NCBI GenBank assembly: GCA_963812195.1
Contig: CAWEUI010000011.1
Coordinates: 169,334-233,333, forward strand
Reading direction: 5' to 3'
DNA length: 64,000 nt
Source of the DNA: ZC4RG30 sp963812195
GTDB lineage: Bacteria; Pseudomonadota; Gammaproteobacteria; Steroidobacterales; Steroidobacteraceae
Program-made: the position numbers and the translations under genes
The notes under the pieces: generated by a model
What the model was told of the DNA's origin: nothing
Databases searched by the model: none
What the model saw: only the letters and a program-made list of their open reading frames with translations
In this document: piece after piece, positions 19,455 through 30,022 of the stretch
How the letters are laid out: the number at the start of each line of letters is the position of its first letter
Position numbering within the stretch: position 1 is the first letter of the stretch

Positions 19455-19931
19455 CTATCTCTTCCCGCCGCCGAACATCCTGGCAAAGAATCCCGGCTTC
19501 TTCGCCGGCCTCACCGGCTGCGTGATGCGCGGCTTGGGTGGCGGCCCCTTGGGCTTTTCCGGCATCGCGCGGCGGCCCACCGGCGTGCGGCTGTTGTACG
19601 GATCGAAGCTCTGGCGGTTGCCGGCCAGCGGATCCTTTTCGCGACCGCCACCGAATGTCGGGAGCTTGCCCGGGCTGGTGGACTGGTCGGTATCCCGCGC
19701 CTTGGCGTCTCCCGGCTTCTCGTCATCGTCGAGAATGCGCAGGTGCGAGATGTCCAGCTTCTTGAGCAGCCGCGAGGTGGATTCGATGGCATGCTTGCCG
19801 GAGTCGATGGCCCACTGCCATACGGCCCGGCCGCCCGGATCGTGGCGGACCCGGCCGGTGGGCTTTTCGAGCTTGCTCTTGGCAGAGTCGGGCACCTTGC
19901 CTGGCCTTTGTGGACCGATCCCGGGGCTCAT
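19455..19931 (-). CDS. Conserved hypothetical basic, proline-rich protein
   Basis: A 158-aa soluble protein rich in Lys, Arg and Pro. The recognisable core is RVRHDPGGRAVWQWAIDSGK, a pattern I associate with small conserved proteobacterial proteins of unknown function, followed by STSRLLKKLDISHLRILDDD and a disordered, basic tail ending RPAKKPGFFARMFGGGKR. That tail could bind nucleic acid or membrane, but this is a guess. The start at 19931 (MSPGIGPQ) is preferred to one 72 nt upstream because the extension is unlike the rest. It is convergent with the VOC gene and divergent from the sigma-factor operon. Confidence 0.65.
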   Translation of the reverse strand: MSPGIGPQRPGKVPDSAKSKLEKPTGRVRHDPGGRAVWQWAIDSGKHAIESTSRLLKKLDISHLRILDDDEKPGDAKARDTDQSTSPGKLPTFGGGREKDPLAGNRQSFDPYNSRTPVGRRAMPEKPKGPPPKPRITQPVRPAKKPGFFARMFGGGKR

Positions 19932-20023
19932 TATAGATGTCCTGCATCCAAACGACGGGCCGGCGGCATCCTTACCTGTGAAGCCGGCCACGTTTGGCGG
20001 CAAGAATCGAGGTTCAGCGACTC

Positions 20024-20470
20024 ATGAATGTCTTTCCGTGGCTGGGGTTCATCTTCTGGTTCGGCCTGTTCGCCTGGTTCGCCATCGCCTCCTGGATGCG
20101 CTATTTGCGCGAACAGGAACGCCAGAAGACCCTGCGGGCCTTCGCCGAGCGCGGCACCACGCTGGATCAGGCGACCATGGAGAAGTTCTTTCCAGGCTTG
20201 ACCGTGCAGGCGCATATCCAGCCGTCGCCGCAGGCTGTCGCACGGGGCCTGGTCATCGGTGGCATCGTCGCGCTGTTCACCGGCATCGGCCTGCTGATCG
20301 GCGCCCAGCTCATTGCCCACATCGAACCGGACGCGCTGTATGGCATGTCGACCGGCGGCATCATTGCCGGCTGTGTGGGCCTGGGCCTGATTACCGCCGC
20401 CTGGGCGCTGCGCCGCATGCACCAGCGGGATCAGCAGCGCACCGCCGAAGCGGGTGACCAGCTTCGGTGA
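20024..20470 (+). CDS. Small membrane protein heading the ECF sigma operon (DUF6249-like)
   Basis: A 148-aa protein with an N-terminal TM segment (VFPWLGFIFWFGLFAWFAIA), a charged stretch (YLREQERQKTLRAFAERG) and two further TM segments (GLVIGGIVALFTGIGLLIGA and IIAGCVGLGLITAAWAL). This layout fits small DUF6249-type membrane proteins, though the family name is a tentative match. The stop overlaps the start of the ECF sigma gene (GTGA), so the two are coupled. It may sense an envelope condition for the sigma factor, which is inference from position only. Confidence 0.7.
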   Translation: MNVFPWLGFIFWFGLFAWFAIASWMRYLREQERQKTLRAFAERGTTLDQATMEKFFPGLTVQAHIQPSPQAVARGLVIGGIVALFTGIGLLIGAQLIAHIEPDALYGMSTGGIIAGCVGLGLITAAWALRRMHQRDQQRTAEAGDQLR

Positions 20471-21024
20471 CCGGCGTCCGGTCTGGCGCGGCGCTGTCCT
20501 CGGCCGCCGAGGCCGTGGTGGTGACGCTGGCGGCCGGCGGTGATGACCTGGCATTCACCGAACTGGTGCGGCGTCGCCAGGGGTGGTTGCGTTCGCTGCT
20601 GCGGCGTCTCACGCGCGAACCGGCGCTGGCCGACGACCTGGCGCAGCAGGCGCTGCTCGCTGCCTGGCAGAAATTGCCGCAATTGCGCGCGCCGGCGGCC
20701 TTCGCAGGCTGGCTGCGCAGCCTGGCGGTGAACCTGTGGCTGCAGGATCGGCGTGCGCAACGCGAAGTCGCGCTCGAGGACACGGCCGCGGCGCTGGCTA
20801 CGCGGGCGGCGCCGCGCACGGATCCATCGACGGCGATCGACCTGGACCGGTTGCTGGCCACGCTCAAGCCCGCCGAGCGGCTCGGGGTGGTGCTGTGCCA
20901 TGCCGAGGGCATGAGTCACGCCGAAATCAGCGCGCTGACCGGCTGGCCACTGGGTACGGTAAAGTCACATATCGCCCGCGGTGCGGCGCGCTTGCGCGAT
21001 TGCCTGGGCGAGGAGGCCACATGA
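20467..21024 (+). CDS. ECF-type RNA polymerase sigma factor
   Basis: A 185-aa ECF sigma factor with only regions 2 and 4. Region 2 reads FTELVRRRQGWLRSLLRRLT and ALADDLAQQALLAAWQKLPQ. Region 4 reads LKPAERLGVVLCHAEGMSHA and LTGWPLGTVKSHIARGAARL, the DNA-binding helix-turn-helix. It starts with GTG overlapping the stop of the upstream membrane-protein gene and ends overlapping the start of a membrane protein that is a candidate anti-sigma factor. Together with the lipoprotein downstream this looks like a four-gene envelope-response operon. Confidence 0.88.
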   Translation: MTGVRSGAALSSAAEAVVVTLAAGGDDLAFTELVRRRQGWLRSLLRRLTREPALADDLAQQALLAAWQKLPQLRAPAAFAGWLRSLAVNLWLQDRRAQREVALEDTAAALATRAAPRTDPSTAIDLDRLLATLKPAERLGVVLCHAEGMSHAEISALTGWPLGTVKSHIARGAARLRDCLGEEAT

Positions 21025-21389
21025 CCGACAAACCGGACGCAGCGCTCAAGCGCCTGTTCGCGCACACGCCGCAGGTCGGCGCCGACGAGGCGTTCGTCGG
21101 CTCGATCGCGCTGCGGGTTGCCGCGCGCCGCAGCGCACGTCGCGCGCGCCGTGTGGTCTTGCTGGCGGTGCTGCCGGTTGTCGCGTTCTGCCTTGCCATC
21201 GTGCTGGCGCCGCTGGCGCCGGTCGTTTCCCTCGCGGATGCGGGTCGGGTGCTGCTCGGCTTGCCGGGCGATGTGGGCGCGGCAGCCCAGAGCGCCGGCC
21301 ACCTGCCGGGCGCCCTTTACCTGGGTCTCGCGCTGGCCGGCATCATCGTGCCCCTGGCCGGTGCGGCGTGGTGGTCGCGGCGCGCCTGA
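21021..21389 (+). CDS. Two-TM membrane protein, candidate anti-sigma factor
   Basis: A 122-aa protein with a cytoplasmic N-terminus (MTDKPDAALKRLFAHTPQVG) and two TM segments (about 45-67 and 95-115). It overlaps the ECF sigma gene by 4 nt upstream and the propeller lipoprotein by 3 nt downstream. Small membrane proteins translated directly after an ECF sigma gene are very often its anti-sigma factor, with the N-terminal tail binding sigma. No zinc-binding anti-sigma motif (HxxxCxxC) is visible, so the assignment rests on context. Confidence 0.7.
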   Translation: MTDKPDAALKRLFAHTPQVGADEAFVGSIALRVAARRSARRARRVVLLAVLPVVAFCLAIVLAPLAPVVSLADAGRVLLGLPGDVGAAAQSAGHLPGALYLGLALAGIIVPLAGAAWWSRRA

Positions 21390-22438
21390 TGCGCGGCGGC
21401 AGGCCTGCCTGGCTGCTGGCCGCTGTCCTTCTGGCCGGGTGCGCGCTGCATTCCATCGTGGCCACGCCGGCGGCTGGGCCGCTGGTTACCGACGGCGTCG
21501 TGCATGAGCTGCCGCTGCCACATCCGGGCAGCGGCCCCACCACCATCTCGGTGGCGGCGGATGGATCGCTGTGGTTCACGGAAGGCAGCGGCAATCGCAT
21601 CGGCCACATGCAACCCGACGGCAGTGGCTACCAGGGCTTCGCGTTACCGCATCCGGACAGCTCGCCGCGCATCATCGCGCAGGGCGCCGACGGCAACATG
21701 TGGTTCTCCGAGCACAGTGGCAATCGCATGGGGCGCATCACGCCGGACGGCGCCATCGCCGAATTCGACATCCCCACGCCGGCCTCGCAGCCACGGGCCA
21801 TTGCGCTGGGCGCGGACGGCAACATCTGGTTCGGCGAGTTCGCCGGCGGCAAGGTCGGTCGCATCACCCCGCAGGGCGTGATCAGCGAGTTCACGCTGCC
21901 CACACCGCACAGCGGTCCGCGTGCGCTGGCCGCCGGGCCCGACGGCAATATCTGGGTGTCCGAATACCGCGCCGGCAGGATCGCGCGCGTCACGCCGGCG
22001 GGCGCGATCACCGAATTCGCATTGCCGCGGCCCAACAGCGGGCCTGGTGACATCACCGCCGGCGCGGACGGCGCCATGTGGTTCGTGGAACTGTCCGGTG
22101 GCATGGACGGTGTGCAGACCAATGGCGGGCACGTCGGCCGCATTGCGATGGACGGCACGGTCAGCGAGTTCGAGCTGCCCGTGAAGGCGCCTTCGCCGAT
22201 CAACATCGCGGTGGGACCGGATCGCAATGTCTGGTTCACGCAGGGCGCCAGCCTGGGCCGCGTGAGCGCGCGCGGCGAGATCACGATGTTCGCGTTGGGC
22301 AATGGCGCGCGCGGGATCGGACTTTCGGCCGGCAGCGATCGCCAGCCGCCCGCGCGGCTGGTCGACCGGCTCTACGTGGCCGACGGCGCGGGCAACGGCA
22401 TCGCGTACCTGCAGTTCACGCCGGCACGCGTCCCTTGA
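21389..22438 (+). CDS. Vgb-like seven-bladed propeller lipoprotein (streptogramin lyase family)
   Basis: A 349-aa lipoprotein (lipobox LLAGCALH) made of seven repeats of about 42 residues, each like GADGNMWFSEHSGNRMGRIT. This is the virginiamycin B lyase / NHL-like beta-propeller. True Vgb enzymes are cytoplasmic and open the streptogramin ring; this protein is exported and lipid-anchored, so it is more likely an envelope ligand-binding or sensor protein than a resistance enzyme. It is the last gene of the ECF operon (start overlaps the upstream stop). The 3' end overlaps a convergent methyltransferase gene by about 23 bp. Confidence 0.8.
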   Translation: MRGGRPAWLLAAVLLAGCALHSIVATPAAGPLVTDGVVHELPLPHPGSGPTTISVAADGSLWFTEGSGNRIGHMQPDGSGYQGFALPHPDSSPRIIAQGADGNMWFSEHSGNRMGRITPDGAIAEFDIPTPASQPRAIALGADGNIWFGEFAGGKVGRITPQGVISEFTLPTPHSGPRALAAGPDGNIWVSEYRAGRIARVTPAGAITEFALPRPNSGPGDITAGADGAMWFVELSGGMDGVQTNGGHVGRIAMDGTVSEFELPVKAPSPINIAVGPDRNVWFTQGASLGRVSARGEITMFALGNGARGIGLSAGSDRQPPARLVDRLYVADGAGNGIAYLQFTPARVP

Positions 22439-23207
22439 TGGCGTTGGCGCGCGATTCGTAGACGATGCGGCCCTGCGCATCCGGCGCCAGGCGCTCGCGC
22501 AGCCGCTGCTGAAGCCGGGCCAGATCCGCGGCCGACAGCTCGCGCAGTGATGCGCTGACGCTGGGTCCGCCGGTAACCGTCGTCCAGTAATCGTCGAAGT
22601 CCGTGAACGTGCGCTGCACCGTAAACACTCTCGATGCGATGTCCGAGAGTTCCGCGCCCTGCCACAGACCCTGCATCACATCCGGCCGCGAGGCATCGCG
22701 GCTGGGTGGCTCTGGTGTGGCAAAGCCCATGTCGATGAGCTCTTCACGCACATGGCGGTACGGGAAGCCGCCCTCCATGTCCCAACCGTAGGCGCTCACC
22801 AGTCCGCCGGGCGCCACCACGCGCGTCATCTCCTGCACGCCCACGGCCGGCTCCGGCACGAAGAAGATCACCAGCGGCATGACCGCGGCATCGAAACTGT
22901 TCGCAGCATAGGGCAGCTCCATGGCGCTGCCCTCCCGCAAGCGCGCCCCCTGCAACACGTCGACCGTGCGCGCGAACTCCAGCATGCGCCCCGAAGGATC
23001 GATGCCGTCCAGCGAGGCGCACTGGCAGCGCTCGGCGAGCATCCGGGTGAATGCGCCATTGCCGCAACCCACATCCAGCCACCGCAGGTGCGGCGCCGGT
23101 GCCAGCCAGTCCAGAAATGCCGTGCCGACCAACCGGCTCCACACGCCCATGTAGCGCTCGTAGCCGGCGCCGTTGTCGAAGCGGATCTGCGGTTTGTTGT
23201 CACTCAT
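22416..23207 (-). CDS. Class I SAM-dependent methyltransferase
   Basis: A 263-aa methyltransferase of the UbiE/Methyltransf_11 type. Motif I is LRWLDVGCGNGAFTRML, the acidic residue ending strand beta2 lies in DGIDPSGRM, and motif IV includes SFDAAVMPLVIFFV. No signal peptide. The start at 23207 overlaps the stop of the upstream membrane-protein gene (ATGA), so they are coupled. The N-terminal FDNGAGYERYMGVWSRLVG is typical of small-molecule or lipid methyltransferases in proteobacteria. The substrate is not evident. Confidence 0.85.
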   Translation of the reverse strand: MSDNKPQIRFDNGAGYERYMGVWSRLVGTAFLDWLAPAPHLRWLDVGCGNGAFTRMLAERCQCASLDGIDPSGRMLEFARTVDVLQGARLREGSAMELPYAANSFDAAVMPLVIFFVPEPAVGVQEMTRVVAPGGLVSAYGWDMEGGFPYRHVREELIDMGFATPEPPSRDASRPDVMQGLWQGAELSDIASRVFTVQRTFTDFDDYWTTVTGGPSVSASLRELSAADLARLQQRLRERLAPDAQGRIVYESRANAIKGRVPA

Positions 23208-23857
23208 TGCCTTGCTCCGCGATGCTTGTCGACCCACCAGGCCCAGATCACCAGCAGCCACTGCGACTGGCCCACCCAGGCGATGGCGTTCGCATTCGGT
23301 GGCGGACTGCCGAACAGATTGCTGGCGTAAACGGCCAGCAGGAACACCACCAGCGTCCACAGGCCCCAGCTGCCGCGCCGGTCGCGCGCCGCCGTGCAGC
23401 GCGCGTACAGGATCACGCCGAGCACGAACAACGGCACCTCGATCGCGAGCGTCAGCGGCAGCGAGTTCCAGGCGCCCAGACCCACCAGCATGTGCCCGCC
23501 CGGCAGGATCGGCAGGTCGGGGCGATGGACGATGAGGTCAAGCACCCAGTGACTGGGCACCAGCAGTGCCACGATGAGCGCGTCGCGGCGCTGCCGGCGC
23601 AACGCGAAATGCGCACCGCCCAGCAGCACTCCCCAGCCGAGCGCGGCGAGCAGGCTGTGGGACACCGGGTAATGCTCGAACAGCAGCGGCGTGACGGCCG
23701 TGGCCCCCGGCTGGATGCGCACCGTTTCGACGCCGAGCAGCAGCAACGTCGGCCACAGCAGGTCGAGGAACTGCGCGGCGAGAAACAGCGTGCCCAGCGA
23801 GACACGCGGGGCCGCCCGCTTGGCGCCGAACCCGACTCCGAAGTGACCGATGAACAT
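23204..23857 (-). CDS. Conserved multi-pass membrane protein
   Basis: A 217-aa integral membrane protein with about six TM segments. It begins MFIGHFGVGFGAKRAAPRVS and contains QFLDLLWP, HYPVSHSLLAALGWG and VPSHWVLDLIVHRPDLP. The conserved His and Asp residues next to TM segments recall the YdjM/DUF457 inner-membrane hydrolase-like family, although the match is loose. The start at 23857 (MFIGHF) is chosen over one 21 nt upstream because it begins at the conserved block. It is coupled to the downstream methyltransferase gene. Confidence 0.7.
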   Translation of the reverse strand: MFIGHFGVGFGAKRAAPRVSLGTLFLAAQFLDLLWPTLLLLGVETVRIQPGATAVTPLLFEHYPVSHSLLAALGWGVLLGGAHFALRRQRRDALIVALLVPSHWVLDLIVHRPDLPILPGGHMLVGLGAWNSLPLTLAIEVPLFVLGVILYARCTAARDRRGSWGLWTLVVFLLAVYASNLFGSPPPNANAIAWVGQSQWLLVIWAWWVDKHRGARQ

Positions 23858-23905
23858 GGCCGCACATTCTGCCCGCACTGCCCGGGCAGCGCGAGGGCGG
23901 GGTGC

Positions 23906-24373
23906 CTACAGCAGCCGGGTCAGCGAGGGCGCAAGCTGCGACAGTGCCGCGCGCAATGCCGTGTCGTCGCGGCCGAAGGAGAAGTCCGCGAATTCGAACC
24001 CGGGTCCGACCGTGGCGCCGACGTAGGCGAACTCGTCGCTGGCCTCGGCAGCCTGCCAGGCTCCGGCCGGCACCACGTGGCGGCGCTGCGAGATGCCCAG
24101 GTCGATGCTCTGGACTCCGGAGAAATCCGCCGGCATCACGTGCAGGCGCAGCGGCCCGCCTTCCAGCAGGTGCCAGGCTTCATCCGAACGCACGCGATGC
24201 CACGCGGAGAACTCGCCGCGCGCCAGCAGGAAATCGATGGTGGTCAGCGCGCTGCGCTCGCCGCGCGGCGTCTGGACGCGGTCCGTGGAGCGGAACACTT
24301 CCGCATAGTGGCCGCCTTCGGGATGGGGCCTCAGCCCCAGGGCTTCGATCAGTTCGGCGGCGCGGCGGTTCAC
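23906..24373 (-). CDS. DUF985 / cupin_5 family protein
   Basis: A 155-aa single-domain cupin. The diagnostic order is LIEALGLRPHPEGGHYAEVF, then TTIDFLLARGEFSAWHRV, DEAWHLLEGGPLRL and a late GPGFEFADFSF. These match the DUF985/YML079w cupins, whose fold binds a small ligand or metal; the function is unknown. The GTG start at 24373 overlaps the stop of the upstream coiled-coil gene (GTGA), so translation is coupled. No ATG alternative fits the conserved N-terminus. Confidence 0.85.
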   Translation of the reverse strand: MNRRAAELIEALGLRPHPEGGHYAEVFRSTDRVQTPRGERSALTTIDFLLARGEFSAWHRVRSDEAWHLLEGGPLRLHVMPADFSGVQSIDLGISQRRHVVPAGAWQAAEASDEFAYVGATVGPGFEFADFSFGRDDTALRAALSQLAPSLTRLL

Positions 24374-25323
24374 TTCCCGCCCTGTCCGCCGAGCGCATGC
24401 AACACACTGCGCACCATCGCGGTCTGCCGGTCCAGCATCTGCCGGTACTTGTCCAGTTGCACGGGCGTGAGCTCGGCCGAGGCGGCGTCCACCAGTCGTT
24501 TGTTGTTCTCGGTGGCCTGTTGCAACTGCCGCTCCAGCAAGTCCTGCCTGCTGGCGCCCTGCGGCGGTGGCGTATTGCGCTGTTCCTCGGCGATGCGCTT
24601 CTGTTCGGCCGCCAGCGCGGCGATCAGGGACTTGCTCTGGGACTGCACTCAGGTTGTCGCCGCTCGAACCCAGCACGCTCTGCAGGCTGCTCACCTGCTG
24701 CCGGGCGGCCAGGGTCCCCTGGTAGTCCTGCCATTTCGGTACTTGTCGCCCAGCATGGCCTGCACTTCGGCTTCGTTGGCCTTCTGCTTCTCCGCCAACT
24801 TGCGTTGCGCCTCCTGCGCGGCGGCCGGGTCCTTGTTGCCGGCCAGCAGGTCCATCGAATCGGCGGCCAGGTCGACCTGCTGGCTGGCCAGCAGATCAAA
24901 CAGCTTGTCCTGCTGGTCGGGCGTGAGGCCCAATTCCTTGGCGAGGTCCGGATAGCGCGCGGGCAACGTCATGCGCAATTGCGCGCGCGTCATGTCGCGG
25001 CCTTCCTTGCTGGAGATGAGTTCCTTCACGCCGGCTGCCAGCGCGCTCGTGGGTTGTGCCGGGGTGGCCGGCTTTGCCGGCGCCGGTGCCGTTGTAGCCG
25101 GGGTATTGGCTGCAAGGGCGGGTGGGGGTTGATCGCCGGGCGCGGGTGTCGGGCTTGCGGCGGGCGCGGCGGCCGCGGTTTTGCGCGCGGCATCCATGAC
25201 GTCGAGCTGCGCCTGCAGGTCGGCGCTGTGCGCCCGCTCGTCGTTCAGCTGCTGCCACAGATACAGTGTGCCGACGCCCAGAGCTGCCGCGATTACCACC
25301 AGGGCGGCTACCACATGTTTCAT
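24370..25323 (-). CDS. Membrane-anchored coiled-coil protein, paralogue B (two frameshifts)
   Basis: About 315 aa once two frame slips near 24738 and 24655 are repaired. Layout: N-terminal TM anchor (VVAALVVIAAALGVGTLYLW), coiled coil (LNDERAHSADLQAQLDVMDA), an Ala/Pro-rich linker, then a helical domain with RAQLRMTLPARYPDLAKELG and LTPDQQDKLFDLLASQQVDL. The C-terminus carries ELTPVQLDKYRQMLDRQTAM. It is a paralogue of the gene directly upstream (25367-26338), with the same domain order and matching motifs. Function unknown; the repeated LTPxQ motifs recall Spy/zinc-resistance helical proteins only loosely. Its stop overlaps the cupin start. Confidence 0.72.
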
Positions 25324-25366
25324 GCAACTCTCCCTGCAATAGTTGCTTGGTGCGCGATGCAGACCC

Positions 25367-26338
25367 TCATTGTGCCGGCTTGGCCGGCTCGGTGGAACGC
25401 GGGGTTGTCGCTCCCGCAAGCGTACGCGTTATCGCCAGCTGTCGATCCAGCATGTGCTTGTAGCTGTCCAGTTGCTGCGGCGTGAGATAGGCGGACGCGG
25501 TGTCGGCCAGCCGGCGGTTGCTGTCCTCGGCGCGCTGCACCCTTTGCTGGCTGAAATCCTGCGGACTGGCGGCCAGCGAGTTGAGCTCATCCTGCCTTAT
25601 CCGGCCCTGTTCGGCGGCGAGCGCCGCGATGAGGGGCTTGGCCTGCGCATCACCGAGTGCATCGTCGGTGGAACCGAGTACCGCCTGCAGTTGCTTGACC
25701 TGCCGACGCTCGGGCAGTGCCTGATTGTAGGCCTGCCATGCGGGGTACTTGTCGCCCAGCAGTGTTTGCAGTTCGGCATCGTTGGCCTCGCGCATCTGCT
25801 TTTCCTTGCGAGCCATTTCCATCCCGGCCACGGCAGGGGTGGCCCCGTTCCTGCTGGCTTCGAGCACGGACCGCATGGTGTACGCACGGTCGGACTGCTG
25901 CCGGGCGAGCATGTCGAACAGCTTATCGACCTGCGCGGGCGAGAGATTCAGTTCCCGGGCGAGATCCGGATACTGGGTCGGCAGGAGCATGCGCATGTTG
26001 GCGCGGTTCATCGCCCGGCCCTCCGGGCTGTCCATCTGTGCTCTGATGGCGGCCAGCGCCGCTTGTGTCTGTGGGTTTGATTCTCGTGGCAGTGCCGGTT
26101 GGGGCTGATCGTTGCCAGGTCGCGGCTTGCCTGAGGCGGTCTGCGGCAGGGGTGCCACCGGCGCGGTCGGGGTCGCGATTTGCGTCTGCAATTGCGCTTG
26201 CGCCGCCTGCAGGGCGCTCAGCTGCGTCAGCAGGTTCGCATTCTGTTCACGCTCATCGCGCAACTGTCGCCACTGATACGCGGCGAGCACACCGGTAAAA
26301 AGCAATGCGGCCGACAGGGCCGCCACTGGCGTCTTCAT
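25367..26338 (-). CDS. Membrane-anchored coiled-coil protein, paralogue A
   Basis: A 323-aa intact protein with a TM anchor at residues 5-22 and a coiled coil (RDEREQNANLLTQLSALQAA). A Pro/Gln-rich linker is followed by a helical domain with RANMRMLLPTQYPDLARELN, LSPAQVDKLFDMLARQQSDR and a C-terminal YLTPQQLDSYKHMLDRQLAI. The two LxPxQ helical motifs at the two ends of the domain suggest an internal duplication. The upstream ribosome-binding site AAGGAGGTT is strong. It faces the periplasm if the anchor is an uncleaved signal. No named family recognised. Tandem paralogue lies 43 bp downstream. Confidence 0.75.
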   Translation of the reverse strand: MKTPVAALSAALLFTGVLAAYQWRQLRDEREQNANLLTQLSALQAAQAQLQTQIATPTAPVAPLPQTASGKPRPGNDQPQPALPRESNPQTQAALAAIRAQMDSPEGRAMNRANMRMLLPTQYPDLARELNLSPAQVDKLFDMLARQQSDRAYTMRSVLEASRNGATPAVAGMEMARKEKQMREANDAELQTLLGDKYPAWQAYNQALPERRQVKQLQAVLGSTDDALGDAQAKPLIAALAAEQGRIRQDELNSLAASPQDFSQQRVQRAEDSNRRLADTASAYLTPQQLDSYKHMLDRQLAITRTLAGATTPRSTEPAKPAQ

Positions 26339-26378
26339 CGGAACCTCCTTGTTCGACAAATATGCGCGGAGCGGATCC

Positions 26379-27412
26379 TCAGGCCTTGACTGCCTCCACC
26401 ACACTGACCGCCGAAGCCGTCGGCACGATGCGCGTCATCCGAAAGCCGTTGGCGGCGAGCAGTTCCTTGTACTGCGCGGGCGTGCGTTCCTGTCCACCCG
26501 GGCCCAGCAGCATCATCATGTCCAGCAATTTGCCGGGGTGCGGCTCGTCGCCTTCGGGCAGCACCATTTCCACGATCAGCACCTTGCCGTCCGGCTTCAT
26601 CGCCTTGCGGCAGTTGGCGAGGATCTGGCCGCATTCCCGCTCGTCCCAGTCATGGATAATGTGGGACATCAGGTAGGCATCATGTCCGGCCGGCACGCTG
26701 TCGAAGAAGCTGCCGGATTCGATGGTCACGCGGTCGGCGACACCGAGGCGTTCGAGCAGCGGCGGCGCGTCCGTCACCACGTGCGGCAGGTCGTACAGCA
26801 CGCCCTTGAGCTGCGGGAATTTCGCCAGCACATGGCCGAGCATGTTGCCGGAGGCGCCGCCCACGTCCACCAGCGTGCCGATGCCGGAGAAATCGTATGC
26901 CGCGGCCACCGCCGGCGGCTCGGCGCCGTGGATGCCGACCATGGTTTCGCTGAACGTCTCGGCCATGCCGGGCGTCTTCTGGATAAGCTCGAACAGGCCC
27001 ATGCCGTGGTGCTTCTCCAGCGCGGACTCGCCGGTGCGCAGCGAGTAGTCGATGTTCTGCCACGCCGGGTGACCAGGTTGCCGATCAGCGAGATGATGGT
27101 CGAGCGCGCCGCGCCCGGGGCGCCGGACTTCAGTGCCGCGCCCATTTCCGTGAGCCGGTACTTGCCCTGCGCGTCCCGCGTCACCAGGCCGAGCCCGGTC
27201 AGCGAGCGCATGAAGCGGCGGAATGTGGGCTGGTGCATGCCGTATTGCGCGCACAGTTCATCGGCAGTGCGTGGCGTGTCGCCGAACTTGTCGGCCAGGC
27301 CCATCTCGGCCACCTGGCGCAGCAGCTGGCTGGCCCAGTTGCCCCAGATCAGCTCGAACAGTCGTGCCGCGACCGGCGGTGCTTCAGGATTCCTGTCTTG
27401 CTTGTCGCTCAC
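26379..27412 (-). CDS. O-methyltransferase (methyltransferase family 2), one frameshift
   Basis: About 344 aa when a single-base slip near 27069 is repaired. The N-terminal winged-helix dimerisation domain reads LFELIWGNWASQLLRQVAEM and YGMHQPTFRRFMRSLTGLGL. The SAM-binding half has DVGGASGNMLGHVLAKFP and the catalytic-region HIIHDWDERECGQIL, where the His-Asp pair is conserved in plant-type O-methyltransferases and hydroxyneurosporene methyltransferase relatives. It probably methylates a hydroxyl on an aromatic or polyketide substrate, which is not identifiable here. It stands alone between the coiled-coil pair and the rpoD terminator. Confidence 0.85.
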
Positions 27413-27445
27413 GAGCCTTCCCCCACCAATCGATGCCCTGATGCG

Positions 27446-27473
27446 AAAAGACCCGCCGTTTGGCGGGTCTTTT
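27446..27473 (-). terminator. Intrinsic terminator after rpoD
   Basis: A perfect 12-bp stem, AAAAGACCCGCC (27446-27457) and GGCGGGTCTTTT (27462-27473), closes a GTTT loop, with A/T runs at both ends so it can work in either direction. It lies 8 bp past the rpoD stop, and therefore ends rpoD transcription before the O-methyltransferase gene on the same strand. Confidence 0.9.
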
Positions 27474-27480
27474 CGGGCTT

Positions 27481-29804
<2,324 letters not shown>

Positions 29805-29847
29805 GAGCTCTCCAGCTTGTGGATGGGGTCGCTTTAGCGGATCGCGG

Positions 29848-29877
29848 ATTCTAGCGGCGTGGCCGGCATCCTGCCAC
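29848..29877 (-). promoter_or_regulatory. Candidate rpoD promoter
   Basis: On the minus strand, GTGGCA (29877-29872) and TAGAAT (29853-29848) are separated by 18 bp. This places transcription start about 35 nt before the rpoD ATG. The -10 match is good (5 of 6) and the -35 moderate (4 of 6). It would let rpoD be expressed apart from dnaG. Confidence 0.4.
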
Positions 29878-29957
29878 GCGAGTTGAGCAAAATATGCCCG
29901 CTTTGCCCGGGAAAGTGGCCTTTGGCACGATCCTTTCCAAAAGCCTGCAAAACAAGG

Positions 29958-29971
29958 CCCGCGAACGCGGG
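29958..29971 (-). terminator. Possible weak terminator or attenuator between dnaG and rpoD
   Basis: CCCGCG and CGCGGG form a 6-bp stem with a 2-nt loop, followed on the minus strand by CCTTGTTTTGC. The stem is short and the T tract broken, so it may only attenuate read-through from dnaG into rpoD. Confidence 0.3.
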
Positions 29972-30022
29972 ATGGGGCGGGGGCAATCTTGCCCGGTTAG
30001 ACCAATTCCGCCGGCAGATAGT

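Noticed and set aside
21389..22438. Antibiotic-resistance gene (virginiamycin B lyase)
   Set aside because: It has the propeller fold but is a lipoprotein in an ECF operon; resistance function cannot be claimed without the Vgb active-site residues.
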